Below, in pieces: positions 7,115 through 9,803 of a DNA stretch of 9,803 nucleotides (its first letter is position 1; the number at the start of each line of letters is the position of its first letter). Origin of the DNA: Ruminococcus sp. UBA1780 (lineage in GTDB: Bacteria > Bacillota > Clostridia > Oscillospirales > Ruminococcaceae); assembly GCA_002315235.1 (NCBI GenBank), contig DCGK01000111.1, forward strand, positions 891 to 10,693. The letters are read 5' to 3'. Below the pieces are notes generated by a model. It was given only the letters and a program-made list of their open reading frames with translations. It made no database searches and was not told the origin of the DNA. A program made the position numbers and the translations under genes.

Positions 7115-7308
7115 TTTCCGATATTTATACTGTATGTTTTTTTGTGCGTTTCTGCAGTATGTTTCCTGTGAAAAAATATTGTAAAAAAGTCAGTTTCAGC
7201 TTCGTATTTTACCGAAAAACTGAAATTTCCGGTTTCTATTTTTCCTTTTATGCTGTAATATGTGTCTTTATTTTGTAACAATAGTACAGAAAATAACATC
7301 AGAAACAC

Positions 7309-7337
7309 TTGAATGTTATGCAGTGATATGATAGAAT
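7309..7337 (+). promoter_or_regulatory. Candidate sigma-A promoter of the nfeD-SPFH operon
   Basis: TTGAAT (7309-7314) and TAGAAT (7332-7337) are 17 bases apart, with a TG at 7329-7330 giving an extended -10. The start would fall near 7344, about 44 bases before the nfeD ATG. The 343-base stretch 7045-7387 holds this promoter, the divergent speD promoter and AT-rich DNA between them, with no convincing gene. A short inverted repeat (TCAGTTT 7190-7196 with AAACTGA 7217-7223) is the only other structure seen. Confidence 0.65.
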
Positions 7338-7387
7338 ATAACTAATATCAGATAAATATTACTGATGTGGAAAGGAGAATGGAACTT

Positions 7388-7825
7388 ATGGATAAACAGA
7401 TGATTTTATGGGCCGTGGTATTTGTTGTTGCAGTACTGCTTGAATTTGCCTCCATGCAGCTTATTACAATCTGGTTTGCGGTTGGCGCGCTTGCAGCATT
7501 TGCAGTATCATTTATTCAGCCTTCCTTCGGCATTCAGCTGGCAGTTTTTGTGATTGTTACAGGATTAATGCTGGCAGTAACAAGACCGCTGATAAGGAAA
7601 ATTTACAGGCCGGCGGTTCCGACAAATCATGAACTGAATCTCGGTCAGAAAGCACTGGTCATAGAAGATATTGATGAATCTGCAGGGAAGGGCAGAGTAA
7701 AGGTGAACGGTATTGACTGGAGTGCTTCAACATCCGACGGCAGTAAGGTTGCTGCAGGGGAGACCGTTACCGTTGTAAAGGTTTCAGGAGCTCGTCTTAC
7801 AGTACAGAAACAAACAGAAGTCTGA
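7388..7825 (+). CDS. NfeD-like membrane protein with C-terminal OB-fold domain
   Basis: This 145-aa short NfeD-family protein has three predicted membrane segments (about 5-20, 24-43 and 48-65). A basic RPLIRKIYRP linker follows, then a soluble beta-rich domain (about 85-141) with the family pattern GQKALVIEDID, GRVKVNGIDWSA and GETVTVVKVSG. Such proteins are membrane partners of SPFH/stomatin proteins and are thought to help membrane quality control or microdomain assembly; the biochemical role is not firmly known. The neighbour 43 bases downstream is an SPFH protein, which supports the call. I take ATG 7388: AAAGGAG (7371-7377) is 10 bases upstream. In-frame GTG 7367 lies before that site and ATG 7379 is only one base after it. 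Confidence 0.88.
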   Translation: MDKQMILWAVVFVVAVLLEFASMQLITIWFAVGALAAFAVSFIQPSFGIQLAVFVIVTGLMLAVTRPLIRKIYRPAVPTNHELNLGQKALVIEDIDESAGKGRVKVNGIDWSASTSDGSKVAAGETVTVVKVSGARLTVQKQTEV

Positions 7826-7868
7826 CTGAATTTCAGACAAATTATTTCATAAGGAAAAGGTGAACACT

Positions 7869-8150
7869 ATGATAGGATATGTAATCACAGCCATTTGTAT
7901 TTTTGTTTTTCTGGTTCTTATTTCAAGAATCAAAATTGTTCCTCAGGCTCAGGAATATGTAATTGAAAGACTCGGTGCATACTATGCTTCCTGGACAACA
8001 GGAATTCATTTTCTGGTTCCGTTTATCGACAGAATTTCCAAGAAGATTTCAATTAAGGAGCAGGTAGTTGACTTCAAGCCGCAGCCGGTTATTACAAAAG
8101 ATAACGTAACAATGCAGATTGATACTGTTGTATTCTTTCCAGGTAACTGA
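7869..8150 (+). CDS. SPFH/stomatin-family protein, N-terminal part (frame broken)
   Basis: This is the first piece of a QmcA/stomatin-like membrane protein. It has an N-terminal membrane anchor (IGYVITAICIFVFLVLIS), the usual RIKIVPQAQEYVIERLGAY start of the SPFH domain, and then KEQVVDFKPQPVITKDNVTMQIDTVVFF. Normal family sequence should continue with a Q-x-TD segment, but this frame reads PGN and stops at TGA 8148-8150; the expected residues continue in the next frame from 8140. Joined, the two pieces would give a 321-aa protein of ordinary family length. ATG 7869 is preferred over in-frame GTG 7860 because AAAAGG (7855-7860) lies 8 bases ahead of it. On its own this 93-residue product lacks most of the SPFH domain and the coiled coil. 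The gene follows nfeD by 43 bases, the standard pairing. Confidence 0.85.
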   Translation: MIGYVITAICIFVFLVLISRIKIVPQAQEYVIERLGAYYASWTTGIHFLVPFIDRISKKISIKEQVVDFKPQPVITKDNVTMQIDTVVFFPGN

Positions 8151-8835
8151 CGCAAAGCAGTATGCTTACGGTGTGGAAAAGCCAATGGCTGCTATTGAAA
8201 ATCTCACAGCAACTACACTTCGTAACATTATCGGTGAACTCGAACTCGATGCTACTCTTACTTCAAGAGATTTCATTAACACTAAAATCACAGCCAAGCT
8301 TGACGAAGCAACTGACAGATGGGGAATTAAAGTAAATCGTGTTGAACTTAAGAATATTCTTCCTCCAAGAGAAATTCAGGATGCTATGGAAAAGCAGATG
8401 AAGGCAGAACGTGAAAGAAGAGAAAAAATTCTTCAGGCAGAAGGTGAAAAGAAATCGGCGGTCCTTGTTGCAGAAGGTGAAAAGGATTCACAGATTCTTC
8501 GTGCAGAAGCTGAAAAGCAGGCACAGATTCTTAAGGCTGAAGCTGAAAAGGAAGCAATGGTTCTCAGAGCTGATGCTGCAAGAGAACAGAAGATTCTTGA
8601 AGCTACCGGTGAAGCAAGAGCTATTGAACTTGTACAGCAGGCACTTGCTGACAGTATAGTTAAGCTTAATCAGGCTTCACCAAGCGAAGGTGTTATCACA
8701 CTTAAGTCACTTGAAGCATTTGCCAAGGCAGCTGACGGTAAGGCAACTAAGATTATTATCCCGAGTGAGATTCAGGGTATTGCAGGTCTTGCCGCAGGAA
8801 TCAGGACTGTAGCTGAAAGCGAAAAGAAAAACTGA
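8119..8835 (+). CDS. SPFH/stomatin-family protein, C-terminal part (continuation after frameshift)
   Basis: The coding signal resumes at CAG 8140 with QVTDAKQYAYGVEKPMAAIENL, then TTLRNIIGELELDATLTSR and NRVELKNILPP, all standard SPFH (band 7) blocks. A charged coiled-coil follows, made of 11-residue repeats (8428-8625), and then a tail that includes the common IIIPSEIQG. The frame is open back to a TTG at 8119, but MILLYSF before residue 8 is out-of-frame reading of the upstream gene, so 8119 is probably not a real start. No Shine-Dalgarno precedes it. SPFH proteins form large membrane-bound oligomers that often act with NfeD partners and proteases. The conserved second half shows no further damage, which argues for a recent change, a sequencing error or recoding rather than an old pseudogene. 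Confidence 0.85.
   Translation: MILLYSFQVTDAKQYAYGVEKPMAAIENLTATTLRNIIGELELDATLTSRDFINTKITAKLDEATDRWGIKVNRVELKNILPPREIQDAMEKQMKAERERREKILQAEGEKKSAVLVAEGEKDSQILRAEAEKQAQILKAEAEKEAMVLRADAAREQKILEATGEARAIELVQQALADSIVKLNQASPSEGVITLKSLEAFAKAADGKATKIIIPSEIQGIAGLAAGIRTVAESEKKN
8133..8150 (+). other. +1 frameshift site inside the SPFH gene
   Basis: Frame one reads TTC TTT CCA GGT AAC TGA. The family-like protein needs TTC TTT, skip one C, CAG GTA ACT GAC. One extra base, either a T in the TTT run or a C in the CC pair, explains the break. UUU-C would also let a Phe tRNA slip forward from UUU to UUC, restoring exactly the expected residues, so recoding cannot be ruled out from sequence. Confidence 0.8.
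8428..8625 (+). repeat. Six tandem 33-bp (11-residue) coding repeats in the SPFH coiled coil
   Basis: Six imperfect 11-residue units run head to tail: ILQAEGEKKSA, VLVAEGEKDSQ, ILRAEAEKQAQ, ILKAEAEKEAM, VLRADAAREQK and ILEATGEARAI. Each starts with a hydrophobic pair followed by a charged A-E/D-x-E-K core. Hendecad spacing of this kind forms the long, nearly straight helices seen in stomatin and flotillin relatives. It is a protein-level repeat, not a mobile or CRISPR repeat. Confidence 0.85.
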
Positions 8836-8851
8836 TATATTTCATTAAAAC

Positions 8852-8894
8852 AAAAAAGCACCTCAGAGTTGCAGAAACTCTGAGGTGCTTTTTT
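8852..8894. terminator. Strong bidirectional terminator between the SPFH gene and cinA
   Basis: AGCACCTCAGAGTT (8857-8870) pairs perfectly with AACTCTGAGGTGCT (8876-8889) around a 5-base loop. An A6 tract (8852-8857) and a T6 tract (8889-8894) give a U-run in either direction. It ends the + strand nfeD-SPFH transcript 16 bases after its stop and can also end the convergent cinA transcript. Confidence 0.95.
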
Positions 8895-8934
8895 GTGTGA
8901 CAGATAACAACAGAGAATATCTCCGGAGAAATAC

Positions 8935-9435
8935 TCATTCAATGATTTTTATCAGCTCTCTGTATATGCTGTCTGCTGCTGCCAGTTTATACATCAGACG
9001 GGACGGCTGCGGTTCAATTTCGATAAAGTAACTGTGAACTGTATTTCTGAAATACAGCGAAAAATAAACCTGTCCCGGAACAGAATTTTCCGGATTAACA
9101 GGATCGGTGTTTCCCATTGTACCTGTAACACCAATTCCGATATCAGCACCGAATTTTTCTGCACAGGCTCTGGCCATTGCAGATGAGGTTTCGGATGAAT
9201 ATACTGTGTAACGGTCAATAATTTCAGCCGGCACTCCCATCATTATTTTTGCTTCATTACTGTAAGTAACAAGAGCACCTTTCATGACTGCGGAAGCACC
9301 TTCAGTATCTGTAATCAGTGAAGCAATCTGTCCTGATGTGGCACTTTCCATTGCTGTGACAGTAAGCTTTTTTTCAATAAGCAGTCTGGTAAGCTGACTG
9401 TATTCACTGCGAATAGCTTTTTCCGAATAATTCAT
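8935..9435 (-). CDS. Stand-alone CinA C-terminal-domain protein (NMN amidohydrolase-like)
   Basis: This 166-aa protein consists only of the CinA C-terminal domain, the fold of PncC, which hydrolyses nicotinamide mononucleotide to nicotinate mononucleotide in pyridine-nucleotide recycling. The AMESATSG segment (28-35) holds the position of the family's ESCTGG, and VTYSNEAK (56-63) keeps the conserved Tyr and Lys. The usual GIAGPxGG is replaced by GTMGNTDP (105-112), followed by NSVPGQVYFSL. The retained S31, Y58 and K63 suggest it may still be catalytic, but the altered loops point to a divergent subfamily whose substrate is not certain. The ATG has AAAGGA 7 bases upstream, and a TAGAAT box (9456-9461) could be its -10. 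It converges on the SPFH gene and is probably a single-gene transcript. Confidence 0.85.
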   Translation of the reverse strand: MNYSEKAIRSEYSQLTRLLIEKKLTVTAMESATSGQIASLITDTEGASAVMKGALVTYSNEAKIMMGVPAEIIDRYTVYSSETSSAMARACAEKFGADIGIGVTGTMGNTDPVNPENSVPGQVYFSLYFRNTVHSYFIEIEPQPSRLMYKLAAADSIYRELIKIIE

Positions 9436-9468
9436 ACCGTAATCCTTTCGTTAATATTCTACAATAAA

Positions 9469-9515
9469 TAACAGCACATCGAAGATACGTTTTACGTAAT
9501 TCTGATGTGCTGTTA
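9469..9515 (-). terminator. Stem-loop between the dockerin gene and cinA, likely terminator
   Basis: TAACAGCACATC (9469-9480) pairs perfectly with GATGTGCTGTTA (9504-9515). A second small stem lies inside the loop (TACGT 9486-9490 with ACGTA 9494-9498). On the - strand the stem is followed by TTTATT, so it probably ends transcription of the dockerin gene 48 bases after its stop. The nested inner stem is unusual but may be incidental. Confidence 0.7.
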
Positions 9516-9563
9516 GCTTTGTATCGGGAATTTTTTTCCTTATAAACGAATAATCAGAAGCTA

Positions 9564-9803
9564 TCAGTTAAAAGATGTGATAACCTTTGAAACGTACTGC
9601 TTTATAGTTGAAAGGTCTGTAAGACCAGCTTCTCCGTCTCTGTCAACGTCAGCATTTTTCTTTGACTTTTCTTCAAGTGTCTTCTTGTCAACAAGAGCAA
9701 CTGAAAGAACTGAGATATCTGTTATATCAACTTTTCCGTCAACATTAACGTCTCCCAGCATAACCTTGTCATTTGAAGAATCTGCTGAACCAGGGTTAGA
9801 AGG
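9564..9803 (-). CDS. Dockerin-bearing secreted protein, C-terminal end (partial)
   Basis: The frame is open to the right edge of the window, so 9803 is not the start; 79 codons are visible. A short Ser/Pro/Asn/Asp linker (PSNPGSADSSNDK) leads into a type I dockerin of two calcium-binding repeats. The first is GDVNVDGKVDITDISVLSVAL. The second is NADVDRDGEAGLTDLSTIKQYV, with D-x-D-x-D-G and a final D at the expected 12-residue loop positions. Dockerins bind cohesins on scaffoldin proteins and so anchor enzymes or other proteins to a cellulosome outside the cell. The protein ends soon after the second repeat, the usual arrangement. The catalytic or binding module that would define the function lies outside the window. 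An internal ATG at 9759 exists but starting there would remove the linker and any signal peptide. Confidence 0.88.
   Translation of the reverse strand, partial: PSNPGSADSSNDKVMLGDVNVDGKVDITDISVLSVALVDKKTLEEKSKKNADVDRDGEAGLTDLSTIKQYVSKVITSFN

Noticed and set aside
7111..7308. A 65-codon - strand open frame (GTG start) between the divergent speD and nfeD promoters
   Set aside because: It has no Shine-Dalgarno at the GTG or at the ATG 9 bases later. It begins beside the nfeD -35 box and ends inside the speD -35 box. The composition is AT-rich and I recognise no domain, so it is most likely chance.
8428..8625. Regular 33-bp spacing that might suggest a CRISPR or satellite array
   Set aside because: The repeats are imperfect and in frame, without spacers, and encode a normal stomatin-type coiled coil.
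8920..8929. Ten-base palindrome TCTCCGGAGA after the cinA stop
   Set aside because: It is too short, with no loop or U-run, and the strong terminator 26 bases away explains transcript ending.

Overview
The window looks like chromosomal DNA of a cellulosome-type, low-to-moderate GC Firmicute, most likely a Ruminococcus relative. The reasons are a type I dockerin at the right edge, a bacterial glycogen synthase end at the left edge, strong AGGAGG-type ribosome binding sites, several UUG starts, and Clostridia-like versions of the polyamine genes. The genus is inferred from gene content and style; no rRNA is present to prove it.

Layout: (1) 1-296, + strand, the 3' end of glgA, closed by a bidirectional terminator (328-363). 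(2) 430-7044, - strand, a six-gene polyamine cluster transcribed right to left: speD, speA, speE, a 189-bp gap with a strong stem-loop, then agmatinase (speB), carboxyspermidine dehydrogenase and carboxyspermidine decarboxylase (nspC). A candidate promoter lies at 7087-7114. (3) 7045-7387, a divergent intergenic region with promoters facing both ways. (4) 7388-8835, + strand, an NfeD-like membrane protein followed by an SPFH/stomatin-family protein whose reading frame is broken by one extra base near 8136-8140; a strong bidirectional terminator follows (8852-8894). (5) 8935-9435, - strand, a stand-alone CinA C-terminal-domain protein. (6) 9564-9803, - strand, the C-terminal dockerin of a secreted protein that runs off the window.

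How the genes work together: SpeA (arginine to agmatine) and agmatinase (agmatine to putrescine plus urea) supply putrescine. Putrescine can then become spermidine by two chemically different routes encoded side by side. One is the aminopropyl route (SpeD makes decarboxylated AdoMet, SpeE transfers aminopropyl). The other is the carboxyspermidine route (aspartate semialdehyde condensation by the dehydrogenase, then decarboxylation by NspC). Carrying both in one cluster, with the split between modules marked by a stem-loop, is the most interesting biological feature here. It raises the question whether SpeE really makes spermidine or another product such as spermine, thermospermine or N1-aminopropylagmatine. 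Three of the six polyamine genes (speD, speB, dehydrogenase) start with UUG. I found no CRISPR array, tRNA, rRNA, insertion sequence or phage gene, and no clear case for a wholly new system.
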